From Pseudomonas brassicacearum (GTDB lineage: Bacteria > Pseudomonadota > Gammaproteobacteria > Pseudomonadales > Pseudomonadaceae): a stretch of DNA of 64,000 nucleotides. Location: positions 329,408 to 393,407 of the forward strand of contig NZ_MOBJ01000007.1 in assembly GCF_003732225.1 (NCBI RefSeq), given 5' to 3'. Made by a program: the position numbers and the translations under genes. The first letter of the stretch is position 1. Each line of letters begins with the position of its first letter. The notes beneath the pieces are model-generated. The model ran no database searches. It saw nothing but the letters and a program-made list of their open reading frames with translations, and had not been told where the DNA came from. This document shows positions 16,323 to 26,134 of the stretch, piece after piece.

Positions 16323-17861
16323 TCAGGCCGCTTCGATCTTGCTGCGGTTCTGTTCGACCTTGTTCAGGTACAGCTGCACGTTTTCTTGTTCCGCCTTGGT
16401 GGTAAACAAGCCCAGTTTGCTGCGACGCCAGAGAATGTCGTGAGCGGTGGTTGCCCATTCTTCGCTGCACAGGTAATCGACTTCGCGGGTGTAGAGACCG
16501 CCACCCAGGTGTTCGCCCATGTCGTTCAGGCTCTGAACGCCTTCGAGCATGTGCCAGGTGCGGCTGCCGTAGGTGGTGGCCCAGCGCCGGGCAATTTCCG
16601 TCGGCAACCAGTCGAACTTGTCGCGAATCAACGCGCTCAATGCCTGCGGCGTGGTCATGTCTTCGCCGCCTGGCAGGGTCGCCTGCGCGGTCCAGCTCGG
16701 CTTCATGTCCTTGAAGTACGGTGCCAGTTGCGCCATGGCCGACTCGGCCAGTTTGCGGTAGGTGGTCAGCTTGCCACCGAACACCGACAGCAGCGGGGCT
16801 TCCTCAGTGCTGCCGGACAACGCCAGGGTGTAATCGCGGGTCACGGCCGAAGGATTGTCGGATTCGTCGTTGCACAGCGGACGAACACCGGAATAGGTGT
16901 GCAGGATGTCGCTGCGGCTGACTTGTTTCTTGAAGTGCGCGTTGACCACTTTCAGCAGGTAGTCGGTCTCGCCTTCGGTGATCGCGACTTTTGCCGGGTC
17001 GCCGGTGTATTCGCGGTCAGTGGTACCGATCAGGGTGAATTGATTGAGGTACGGAATGGTGAACACGATGCGCTGGTCTTCGTTCTGCAAAATATGCGCG
17101 TGTTCGCCTTCGTACAGCTTCGGCACGATCAGGTGGCTGCCCTGGATCAGGCGGATGCCGTAAGGCGATTCCATCTTCAGGTCATCGCGAATGAACTTGG
17201 CGACCCATGGGCCGGCGGCGTTCACCAGCGCCTTGGCGCGGATCGTGAACAGGCTGCCGTCGGCGCGTTCCAGGTTCAGTTCCCACAGGCCTTTGTTGCG
17301 ACGGGCGCTGACGCAGCGGGTCTGGGTGTGAATGTGGGCGCCTTTTTCGCGGGCGGCCATGGCATTGAGCACCACCAGACGGGCGTCGTCGACCCAGCAG
17401 TCGGAGTATTCGAAACCTTTGGTGATTTCGCTTTTCAGCGCGCTGTCGGCGCCGAACTTCAGGCTCTTGGAACCGGCGAGTTTTTCCCGCTTGCCAAGGT
17501 TGTCATAGAGGAACAAGCCCGCGCGGATCATCCACGCCGGGCGCAGGTGCGGGCGGTGCGGTAGCACGAAGCGCATCTGTTTGACGATGTGCGGGGCCTT
17601 GGCCAGCAGCACTTCACGCTCGGCCAGGGCCTCACGCACCAAGCGGAATTCGTAATGTTCGAGGTAACGCAGGCCGCCGTGGATCAGCTTGCTGCTGGCG
17701 GACGAGGTGTGACTGGCCAGATCGTCCTTTTCGCAAAGGAACACCGAAAGACCGCGGCCGGCGGCATCTGCTGCAATCCCCACACCGTTAATCCCACCGC
17801 CGATGACGGCGATATCGTAGACCTCGGCAAGAGGGGGTGTAGGCAAGGTTGAAGTGGGCAT
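16323..17861 (-). CDS. glpD: Aerobic glycerol-3-phosphate dehydrogenase
   Basis: A 512-residue FAD-dependent membrane-associated enzyme that oxidises glycerol-3-phosphate to dihydroxyacetone phosphate and passes electrons to quinone. The dinucleotide-binding GGGINGVGIA motif is near residue 19-28, followed by a long FAD domain (LIHGGLRYLE) and the C-terminal DAO_C region. Start at 17861 (MPTSTLP) has GAGG about eight bases upstream and gives the usual family length. It lies about 290 bases after glpR, from which it is separated by a repeat and putative GlpR sites, so it has its own promoter. Confidence 0.96.
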   Translation of the reverse strand: MPTSTLPTPPLAEVYDIAVIGGGINGVGIAADAAGRGLSVFLCEKDDLASHTSSASSKLIHGGLRYLEHYEFRLVREALAEREVLLAKAPHIVKQMRFVLPHRPHLRPAWMIRAGLFLYDNLGKREKLAGSKSLKFGADSALKSEITKGFEYSDCWVDDARLVVLNAMAAREKGAHIHTQTRCVSARRNKGLWELNLERADGSLFTIRAKALVNAAGPWVAKFIRDDLKMESPYGIRLIQGSHLIVPKLYEGEHAHILQNEDQRIVFTIPYLNQFTLIGTTDREYTGDPAKVAITEGETDYLLKVVNAHFKKQVSRSDILHTYSGVRPLCNDESDNPSAVTRDYTLALSGSTEEAPLLSVFGGKLTTYRKLAESAMAQLAPYFKDMKPSWTAQATLPGGEDMTTPQALSALIRDKFDWLPTEIARRWATTYGSRTWHMLEGVQSLNDMGEHLGGGLYTREVDYLCSEEWATTAHDILWRRSKLGLFTTKAEQENVQLYLNKVEQNRSKIEAA

Positions 17862-17885
17862 CGGCTGGCCTCGGGGTTCTTTCAA

Positions 17886-17922
17886 TATTTGAATTCGAAC
17901 ATTAATGTTCATTTGCGAAAAT
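17886..17922. promoter_or_regulatory. Putative GlpR operator region upstream of glpD
   Basis: The perfect 14-bp palindrome GAACATTAATGTTC at 17897-17910 lies 36 bases before the glpD start and overlaps ATTCGAACAT and TTTGCGAAAAT, both similar to the TTCGAA-containing GlpR half-sites known in enteric bacteria. Confidence 0.5.
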
Positions 17923-17992
17923 AGTAGCGCATAAATCCAGGCGCAACCAGCCGGCTTCGATTGAAAATTCTGATTGAAGGGAGGGGAAAGGA

Positions 17993-18010
17993 AAATTTTC
18001 GAACATTCAG
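17993..18010. promoter_or_regulatory. Second GlpR-like half-site upstream of glpD
   Basis: AAAATTTTCGAACATTCA contains AATTTTCGAA, a good match to the left half of the GlpR consensus; it sits between the glpR end and glpD. Confidence 0.35.
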
Positions 18011-18050
18011 GCCCTCGGTAGGGCGCGGAAGGTGTGGTGAATGGGCGGCC

Positions 18051-18120
18051 GCCATCGCGAGCAAGCTCGCTCCCACAGGGATTGCGCGGACTCTGTGGGA
18101 GCGAGCTTGCTCGCGATGGC
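18051..18120. repeat. REPIN, family B, perfect compact copy
   Basis: Arms GCCATCGCGAGCAAGCTCGC and complement are identical over about 27 bases and separated by only about 17, the shortest spacer among the family B copies here. It lies just downstream of glpR. Confidence 0.92.
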
Positions 18121-18154
18121 GCCGCTATAGGCGACGAAAATCTCGGGGGAGGGG

Positions 18155-18910
18155 TTAAACGACTTCCAATCGAATCTTGTGCTGGCTCAGCAGTTGCGCC
18201 AATGCCGGTACTGGAGCGTGGTCGGTCACCAGGCAGTCGATCAGGCTGATCGGTCCCAGGCGGACCATGGCGTTACGGCCGAACTTGCTGGAGTCTGCTG
18301 CCAGCAAGACTTGCCGGGCATTGGCGATGATCGCCTGCGAGACCCGCACTTCCTGATAGTCGAAATCGAGCAGGCTGCCGTCTTCATCGATACCGCTGAT
18401 GCCGACCAGTGCGAAGTCGACCTTGAACTGGTTGATGAAGTCGACGCAGGCCTGACCCACCACGCCGCCATCACGGCGTACGTTGCCACCGGCCAGCAGG
18501 ACTTCGAAGTCATCCTTGGCGCTGAGGATCGAGGCGACGTGCAGGTTGTTGGTGATCACCTTGAGCTGGCTGTGGTTGAGCAGCGCCCGGGCGATGGATT
18601 CGGTGGTGGTACCGATATTGATGAACAGCGAGGCGTGATCGGGAATCTGTGCGGCGATGGCTTCGGCGATGCGTTGTTTCTCATCGCGCATCTGATCGGC
18701 ACGCATGGCGTAGGCAGTGTTTTCGACACTTGAATCGTAAGCGGCGCCGCCGTGATAGCGACGCAGCAAATTCACTTCCGCCAATTGATTGATATCGCGG
18801 CGGATGGTCTGCGGTGTAACGACGAACAGCTGAGCCATTTCCTCGATACTGACGTAACCGCGTTCGCGGACCAGTTCGAGGATTTGCTGCTGACGGGGAG
18901 GCAGATTCAT
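18155..18910 (-). CDS. glpR: GlpR, DeoR-family repressor of glycerol catabolism
   Basis: A 251-residue DeoR/GlpR regulator. The N-terminal winged helix-turn-helix covers about 3-57 with the family pattern [20 protein letters not shown], and the C-terminal sugar-phosphate-binding domain has [13 protein letters not shown] and the GGxxRRDGG segment. It binds glycerol-3-phosphate and then releases the glp operators. The start MNLPPRQQ at 18910 has AGGA six bases upstream. It lies between glpK and glpD, as in other pseudomonads. Confidence 0.94.
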   Translation of the reverse strand: MNLPPRQQQILELVRERGYVSIEEMAQLFVVTPQTIRRDINQLAEVNLLRRYHGGAAYDSSVENTAYAMRADQMRDEKQRIAEAIAAQIPDHASLFINIGTTTESIARALLNHSQLKVITNNLHVASILSAKDDFEVLLAGGNVRRDGGVVGQACVDFINQFKVDFALVGISGIDEDGSLLDFDYQEVRVSQAIIANARQVLLAADSSKFGRNAMVRLGPISLIDCLVTDHAPVPALAQLLSQHKIRLEVV

Positions 18911-19005
18911 AGGGCTTCCTTTGGGCTGCCGTGCAAAATTTGCCCATGATGCCGTACGAATCACCTCCCTACCAGTTACATACCGATACGAATCCGCTAC
19001 TTGGC

Positions 19006-20556
<1,551 letters not shown>

Positions 20557-20588
20557 TCAATGGTGGGCAGGATCACGCGCCGCCGCTT

Positions 20589-21440
20589 TCAGGAGATTCG
20601 TGCTTTGCCGTCAATGGCGGGTTCTGCATCCTTTGTAGCAGGTATGGCGATCGGCAGATGACGGGCAATCAGCCCGCGATAGGCCGCAGCGCCGAGGCAA
20701 GCACCCAGGATCGGTGCAAAGATCGGAATCAGGAAGTACGGGATATCACGTCCGCCAGTGAAGGAAATTTCACCCCAGCCGGCGAAAAAAGTCATCAGTT
20801 TAGGGCCGAAGTCTCGGGCCGGGTTCATCGCAAAACCGGTCAGCGGGCCCATCGAGCTGCCAATGACGGCGATCAGCAGGCCGATCAACAACGGCGCCAG
20901 TGGACCTTTTGGCAGGCCGTTGTTGTCATCGGTCAGGGACATGATCACGCCCATCAGGATGGCGGTGATGATCACCTCGACCAGAAACGCCTGACCCGTC
21001 GACAGGGCAGGATTAGGGAAGGTCGAGAACACCGAGGCCAGTTCGAGGCTGGCTTGTGAGCCACGAACCATCTGGTGAGTTTGTTCGAAATCGAAGAACA
21101 GGTTGCTGTAAAGCGTGTAAACCAACAACGCTGCGCAGAAGGCGCCAGCGACCTGGGAGAAGATGTAGAGCGGCAGTTTACGCTTCTCGAAATCGGCGAA
21201 AATGCACAGCGCGATGCTGACGGCCGGGTTCAGGTGGGCGCCGGAAACACCCGCGGTCAGGTAGATCGCCATGCTGACGCCGATCCCCCAGATGATGCTG
21301 ATTTCCCATAGGCCGAAGCTGGCCCCCGCGACTTTGAGCGCCGCGACACAGCCAGTACCAAAAAAAATCAATAAGGCAGTACCCAGGAACTCGGCCATGC
21401 ATTGGCTCGAGAGCGAGGGTTGTTGTAATGCAGTTGTCAT
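20589..21440 (-). CDS. glpF: Glycerol uptake facilitator (aquaglyceroporin)
   Basis: A 283-residue MIP-family channel with six membrane helices and the two half-helix NPA motifs GAHLNPAVS (near 67) and GFAMNPARDFGP (near 204). The aspartate after the second NPA (NPARD) is typical of glycerol-permeable members. Start at 21440 (MTTALQQ) has AAGGA about nine bases upstream; MFSMTT at 21449 would be too close to that site. First gene of the glycerol uptake unit. Confidence 0.95.
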   Translation of the reverse strand: MTTALQQPSLSSQCMAEFLGTALLIFFGTGCVAALKVAGASFGLWEISIIWGIGVSMAIYLTAGVSGAHLNPAVSIALCIFADFEKRKLPLYIFSQVAGAFCAALLVYTLYSNLFFDFEQTHQMVRGSQASLELASVFSTFPNPALSTGQAFLVEVIITAILMGVIMSLTDDNNGLPKGPLAPLLIGLLIAVIGSSMGPLTGFAMNPARDFGPKLMTFFAGWGEISFTGGRDIPYFLIPIFAPILGACLGAAAYRGLIARHLPIAIPATKDAEPAIDGKARIS

Positions 21441-21810
21441 TGAAAACATCCTTTTTTGTTGTTGTTGGGCACTTTTTCCGAAAGGGTCCGAGCGCGATTT
21501 TCGCCGAGGCAGGATCCCCATCCTGGTCTCGGCTTACTGCCGGGTGCTGCGTGGAAACTTTTTCATACTATTCAGATTCGAAAAAATATAGACAAGAAAC
21601 ACTGCTGTCAAAGGTCGAAAGTGAACCATCAGTCATATTTAAACTATTAGTCAGGTGAATGATCATTTGGTTGGCCCTGGGACATTGCTGGATTTTCTCC
21701 TGCGCTTACCTGTCCTTAAGGGATCAGGGCCCGGTAATAGAGCCTTTTGCTCCGCGATGACCTAGAATCCAGCGCAGTATTTTTCTTTTGTCGCCAGGCT
21801 TGGAGCTGCC
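21441..21810. other. Divergent control region of glpF and ybaK
   Basis: The 370-bp region has no gene. It contains an AT-rich stretch around 21555-21660 with ATTCGAAAAAATATA near 21575-21589, which resembles a GlpR half-site and lies about 140 bases upstream of glpF. No terminator or repeat element was seen. Confidence 0.4.
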
Positions 21811-22281
21811 ATGACCCCCGCATTGGATCTGTTGAAAAAAGTTCGTGCCGAACATCGCGTGCACAGTTATGAACATGATCCGAAGGCAGCGTCCTACGGG
21901 ATGGAGGCTGCGGAAAAGCTCGGGCTGGATCCGGCGCAGGTGTTCAAGACGCTGTTAGCCGCGAGTGAGAAGGGGGAATTGCTGGTGGCCGTGGTGCCGG
22001 TCGTCGGAAGCCTGGACTTGAAGGCGCTGGCGCATGCTGCGGGGGTGAAAAAAGTCGAAATGGCCGATCCCGCTGCAGCGCAACGGGCGACGGGCTACTT
22101 GCTGGGCGGTATCAGCCCGTTGGGGCAGAAGAAGCGTTTGCGCACTTTTATCGATAACACTGCTCAACCTTTCGCGAGCATTTACGTCAGTGCGGGCCGA
22201 CGTGGTCTTGAGGTCGAATTGGCGGCGACGGTGCTGGCCGAGCACACCCAGGCGAAATTCGCCGATATCGGTCGGGCCTGA
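21811..22281 (+). CDS. ybaK: Cys-tRNA(Pro)/Cys-tRNA(Cys) deacylase YbaK
   Basis: A 156-residue YbaK/EbsC-family trans-editing protein that hydrolyses mischarged Cys-tRNA(Pro). Family features include [15 protein letters not shown] near the N-terminus, AQVFKTLLA (the conserved lysine near residue 46) and the glycine-rich [14 protein letters not shown] near 95-108, then [17 protein letters not shown]. Length is standard. It has its own promoter region shared divergently with glpF and no operon partner. Confidence 0.93.
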   Translation: MTPALDLLKKVRAEHRVHSYEHDPKAASYGMEAAEKLGLDPAQVFKTLLAASEKGELLVAVVPVVGSLDLKALAHAAGVKKVEMADPAAAQRATGYLLGGISPLGQKKRLRTFIDNTAQPFASIYVSAGRRGLEVELAATVLAEHTQAKFADIGRA

Positions 22282-22378
22282 CTGCCGCGCTGTATGGTGA
22301 AAATCGGCAGGCTCTGTCTCTGGTTGCCACTTGACGGTTGATGCAAGCTCGTCCTTACCTAAAAGAAGGAGAGCATCC

Positions 22379-23161
22379 ATGCAGCTAGCGTTTCATCAGG
22401 TCGATGCATTCAGCGATCGACCGTTCAGTGGCAATCCGGCAATGGTCTATCGGCTCGACGCCTGGCTCGCCGATGACCTGATGCAAAAAATCGCCGCCGA
22501 ACACAATCTCGCCGAAACCGCCTTCGTGGTGCGTGAGGCGCAAGGCTGGCATATCCGCTGGTTCACGCCGACCACCGAGGTGCCGTTGTGCGGTCATGCG
22601 ACGCTGGCCAGCGCTTATGTGTTGTTCGAGGTCTATAAAGAACCGGTCGAGCGCCTGGACTTCATCAGCAAGTCCGGCCCCTTGAGTGTGAGCCGGGAAG
22701 GCGAACGACTATGGCTGGATTTTCCGGTGATCGAGCCGCGCGAAGTGGGCGCGACCCTCGATGTGGAGCGGGCGCTGGGCGTGCAGGCGGTTGAGGTGCT
22801 GGGTTCCAAGGAATTGTTCGTGGTGCTGGAGTCGGAGCAGGCAGTGCTCGATTGCCAGCCGGACATGGTCGCGCTGGCGAAGTTGCCCTGGCTTGGCGCA
22901 ATCATTACGGCGCGTGGAACGCGACATGATTTCGTCTCGCGGTACTTCGCGCCGGCCATTGGTATCAACGAGGACCCGGTCACCGGTTCGACTCATTGCA
23001 GCCTGATTCCGTACTGGTCACAGCGTTTGGACAAATCAAGTCTGACGGCGTATCAGTGTTCGGCGCGGGGAGGGGAGTTGTTCTGCCGTTTTGAAGGGGA
23101 TCGGGTGAAAATCGGTGGTCATGCGACGCTGGTGGCCAGCGGGACGTTATTACTCGGTTAA
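22379..23161 (+). CDS. PhzF-family isomerase-like protein
   Basis: A 260-residue protein of the PhzF/diaminopimelate-epimerase fold. It shows QVDAFSDRPFSGNPA at the N-terminus, the conserved glutamate in NLAETAFV (residue about 45) used as general acid-base in PhzF, the CGHATLASAYV motif near 73, and DPVTGSTHC near 203. The family isomerises small metabolites; only some members make phenazines, and no phenazine genes are nearby, so the substrate is unknown. The start at 22379 has AAGGAGAG upstream, in preference to a longer in-frame start. Confidence 0.87.
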   Translation: MQLAFHQVDAFSDRPFSGNPAMVYRLDAWLADDLMQKIAAEHNLAETAFVVREAQGWHIRWFTPTTEVPLCGHATLASAYVLFEVYKEPVERLDFISKSGPLSVSREGERLWLDFPVIEPREVGATLDVERALGVQAVEVLGSKELFVVLESEQAVLDCQPDMVALAKLPWLGAIITARGTRHDFVSRYFAPAIGINEDPVTGSTHCSLIPYWSQRLDKSSLTAYQCSARGGELFCRFEGDRVKIGGHATLVASGTLLLG

Positions 23162-23179
23162 CTGACAACGACAATCCAA

Positions 23180-23269
23180 TGTGGGAGCGAGCTTGCTCGC
23201 GAAGGCGGTATGCCGGTCAACGATGATGTTGACTGACAGTCCGCTATCGCGAGCAAGCTCGCTCCCACA
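23180..23269. repeat. REPIN, family B, between convergent genes
   Basis: Inverted arms TGTGGGAGCGAGCTTGCTCG and complement between the phzF-like gene and the ABC ATPase gene, which converge on it. Confidence 0.9.
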
Positions 23270-23283
23270 TTAGTTCGTATTGT

Positions 23284-24393
23284 TCAATGCGCGGTGCTGT
23301 ACCGACGAACCCCGGATTCTACCGCTGGAATCTGCGCCGCCGTGCTGCCGGGTGCCTGGAACAGCACCAGGTGTTCGGCGGCTACGCGAATTCCGACATC
23401 GGCACCGACCAGATGATCGGCATGGCTCGGGAAGATCGATTCCAGTTGGCTGCCGGTCGGTAGCTGCAAACGATACAAGGTCGATGCGCCGAGGAAGGTC
23501 TTGCCGACAATGCGTGCCTTGAGCTGGCTGTCTGGCGCGTAAACGATATCGTCGGGACGCAGCAACACATCCACCGCGCCACCGGTTGGCCAGGTATACG
23601 CGCGGTTGCCGCGCAGCACGCCCAGTTCGGTCTGCACCGATTCCGGGGTTTTCAGTTGACCGCGAATGAAATAACCCTGACCGATAAAGCTCGCCACAAA
23701 CGGTGTTTGCGGTTCGTGGTACAGGTTGTAGGGCGTGTCCCACTGCTCCAGGCGACCTTCCTTGAAAACACCGACCTGATCGCTGACGGCGAAGGCTTCT
23801 TCCTGGTCGTGCGTCACCAGAATCGCGCTGGTGCCACGCGCCTTGAGAATGTCCCGGACTTCATGGCTGAGCTTGCGGCGTAATTCGCCATCGAGGTTGG
23901 AGAACGGTTCATCCAGCAACAGCAGTTGCGGTTCCGGCGCCAATGCCCGGGCCAGCGCGACACGCTGTTGCTGGCCGCCGGAGAGTTCGTGGGGGAAGCG
24001 CTTGCCGAGGTTCTTCAGGTTGACCAGTTCAAGCATCTCTTCGGTGACCCGATCTTTCTGTGGATGCTTGCGAATACCAAACGCAATGTTCTCGGCCACG
24101 CTCAGGTGCGGGAACAGCGCGTAGTCCTGGAATACCATGCCGATCCGGCGTTTCTCCGGCGCGAGGGTGAAACCGGCGCTGGAGATGGTTTCACCGGCCA
24201 GCTGGATTTCCCCTTCGTGAAGCGGTTCAAAGCCTGCAATCGCGCGTAGGGTGGTGGTTTTGCCGCAGCCGGACGAGCCGAGCAGGCAGCCAATGTCACC
24301 GGCATTGAGGTGCAGGTTGAGGTTCTGGACGACCCGCTGGTCTTGATAGCCGCAGGCCAGGTTACGCAGGTTCAGCAGTAACGAATGACTCAT
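23284..24393 (-). CDS. ABC transporter ATP-binding protein (FbpC/PotA-like) coupled to argF
   Basis: A 369-residue ATPase. Walker A is [10 protein letters not shown] near 39, signature LSGGQQQR near 138, Walker [13 protein letters not shown] near 158, and a C-terminal TOBE-type regulatory domain from about 240 ([10 protein letters not shown]). Sequence is closest to iron(III)/spermidine-type import ATPases. No permease or binding-protein gene is nearby, so its transporter partners must be elsewhere. Its ATG overlaps the argF stop (ATGA), giving tight coupling to arginine synthesis; P. aeruginosa has an ABC ATPase next to argF as well. Confidence 0.85.
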   Translation of the reverse strand: MSHSLLLNLRNLACGYQDQRVVQNLNLHLNAGDIGCLLGSSGCGKTTTLRAIAGFEPLHEGEIQLAGETISSAGFTLAPEKRRIGMVFQDYALFPHLSVAENIAFGIRKHPQKDRVTEEMLELVNLKNLGKRFPHELSGGQQQRVALARALAPEPQLLLLDEPFSNLDGELRRKLSHEVRDILKARGTSAILVTHDQEEAFAVSDQVGVFKEGRLEQWDTPYNLYHEPQTPFVASFIGQGYFIRGQLKTPESVQTELGVLRGNRAYTWPTGGAVDVLLRPDDIVYAPDSQLKARIVGKTFLGASTLYRLQLPTGSQLESIFPSHADHLVGADVGIRVAAEHLVLFQAPGSTAAQIPAVESGVRRYSTAH

Positions 24394-25313
24394 GCGTGGT
24401 GGTACGCAGGCGTAACGAGAAACTCGAGCAGGGCCTTTTGCGCATGCAGGCGGTTCTCGGCCTGGTCCCAGGCGACCGAACGCGGGTCGTCGAGGAGGTC
24501 GACGCTGATTTCTTCGCCGCGGTGAGCGGGCAGGCAGTGCATGAACAATACATCCCCGGCGGCCAGGTCGAGCAAGGCACGATTGACCTGAAATGGCGCG
24601 AACAGCTTGAGGCGCTTGGCGGTCTCCTCTTCCTGACCCATGGAAGTCCAGACGTCGGTGCTGACCAGATGAGCGCCGCGTACCGCATCCCGAGGATCGC
24701 GGACGATGGTCACCCGATCGCCGGCCTTGGCCACGAACTCAGGATTCGGCTCATAACCTTCAGGGCAGGCGATGCGCAGCTGGAAGTCGAACTGGATCGC
24801 GGCTTCTATATAGCTGTTGCACATGTTATTGCCGTCGCCAATCCAGGCCACGGTTTTGCCCTGGATCGAACCGCGATGTTCGAGGAAGGTTTGCATGTCG
24901 GCCAGCAACTGGCACGGGTGCAGGTCATCGGACAGCCCGTTGATCACGGGTACACGCGAGTTGGCAGCGAATTCGGTCAGGGTGCTGTGGGCAAAGGTAC
25001 GGATCATCACCGCGTCGAGCATGCGCGACATGACGATGGCGCAGTCGCCGATTGGCTCGCCACGACCCAGTTGGGTGTCACGGGGCGACAGGAAAATCGC
25101 CTGGCCGCCAAGCTGGATCATGCCGGCTTCAAACGACAACCGGGTGCGCGTCGAGGATTTCTCGAAAATCATCCCGAGCACACGATTTTTCAATGGCTCG
25201 AACAGTACGCCGCGGTTACGCAGGTCTTTGAGCTCAATGCCTCGACGGATCACGCTGACCAGCTCTTCGGGCGTGCAATCCATCAGGGAGAGAAAGTGCC
25301 TTGCGCTCATCAT
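24390..25313 (-). CDS. argF: Anabolic ornithine carbamoyltransferase
   Basis: A 307-residue cytosolic enzyme that makes citrulline from ornithine and carbamoyl phosphate in arginine synthesis. Carbamoyl-phosphate motif SSTRTRLSF is near residue 53, HPCQLLAD near 132, and the ornithine-side motifs [10 protein letters not shown] and [11 protein letters not shown] near 229 and 270. The last motif with HCLP marks OTC and not aspartate carbamoyltransferase. Two adjacent ATGs are possible starts, with AAGG upstream. A double ArgR site overlies the predicted promoter. Confidence 0.96.
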   Translation of the reverse strand: MMSARHFLSLMDCTPEELVSVIRRGIELKDLRNRGVLFEPLKNRVLGMIFEKSSTRTRLSFEAGMIQLGGQAIFLSPRDTQLGRGEPIGDCAIVMSRMLDAVMIRTFAHSTLTEFAANSRVPVINGLSDDLHPCQLLADMQTFLEHRGSIQGKTVAWIGDGNNMCNSYIEAAIQFDFQLRIACPEGYEPNPEFVAKAGDRVTIVRDPRDAVRGAHLVSTDVWTSMGQEEETAKRLKLFAPFQVNRALLDLAAGDVLFMHCLPAHRGEEISVDLLDDPRSVAWDQAENRLHAQKALLEFLVTPAYHHA

Positions 25314-25415
25314 TGACTACCTTTTTGCAACAGACCGCAGATACTCAAAGCCTTGTTTAATTGAAAAACGGGCGAGACCTGCGGCGAAAGCCGCACGGGG
25401 CGACGAAATAGGGGA

Positions 25416-25452
25416 AGGCGCGATCTTATAATTAAATGTCGCGTCTTACCAA
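25416..25452. promoter_or_regulatory. ArgR-binding site (two direct half-sites) upstream of argF
   Basis: TGTCGC-N8-AA at 25437-25452 is a perfect match to the P. aeruginosa ArgR half-site; AGGCGC-N8-AA at 25416-25431 is a second half-site with two mismatches, and their starts are exactly 21 bp apart, as required. On the argF strand the site overlaps TTGGTA and TATAAG, a plausible -35/-10 pair, so arginine repression is expected. The remaining 270 bases up to 25725 show no gene. Confidence 0.75.
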
Positions 25453-25725
25453 TAGGGCTACGGTTTTTAGGGGATTTCAGACGGGCTACGGGATAACCGC
25501 AGTAGCGCTGTTGAAGCCTGTTTCCTGACAGCAGCGACCTCTTTGTACACTGCGCTCACGCGCCTTGGCAATCAAGCGGGGCGGGCAAAGCACCGTCTCG
25601 GTCGGTTTCTGACCTGTCGGCCAGGATGTTTGCAGGCAGGATCCAGGCAGCCTTCGGCTGAAACATTTGCTAATGCAAAGTGCTGGGTTATAACTAAGTC
25701 ACGAGCGACTCGGGAAGCCTTTGGA

Positions 25726-26016
25726 ATGGAATCGAAAGAACAGTTATTGCTGGAGCTGCTGGGCCTCACGGCGCGCTCCCTGACCCACCTGACCGCCTCC
25801 ATGACCTCAATGTCTTTTGAGTTGATGCGCAGCGAAGACGAGGTGACCAAGGCGGCGGGGCGACGGATGATCGACCGCATGGCCACCATCAGTGCCGGAC
25901 TCGACGAGCACTGGCGGCTGATCGGCGAACTCACGGGCGTGCACATTGCCCAGGAGCAGATCGAAACCATCCAGGAAATCCAGCTGCAAGCGCCGCCAAG
26001 GCTTCCACAGGGCTGA
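25726..26016 (+). CDS. Small conserved helical protein of unknown function
   Basis: A 96-residue acidic protein without signal peptide or membrane segment. It reads as mostly alpha-helical with LLLELLGLTARSLTHLTASM in the first third and a Leu/Ile-rich C-terminal half (RLIGELTGVHIAQEQIETIQ), which could form a helical hairpin or coiled coil. The ATG at 25726 follows GGAA closely; ribosome site is weak. It stands between argF and the oxidoreductase gene on the opposite strand from argF. I do not recognise a family, and its function is not known. Confidence 0.6.
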   Translation: MESKEQLLLELLGLTARSLTHLTASMTSMSFELMRSEDEVTKAAGRRMIDRMATISAGLDEHWRLIGELTGVHIAQEQIETIQEIQLQAPPRLPQG

Positions 26017-26134
26017 TATCTGCGGGCCTGATGGGCCTCGATTCACAAGACGAACATCGCTGGCGCAGCGGGCAGTCGCGGCCCATAGTTTTGTTCCCGC
26101 AACCTCACACGGGTTGCCCTGAATAAAACAGAGA

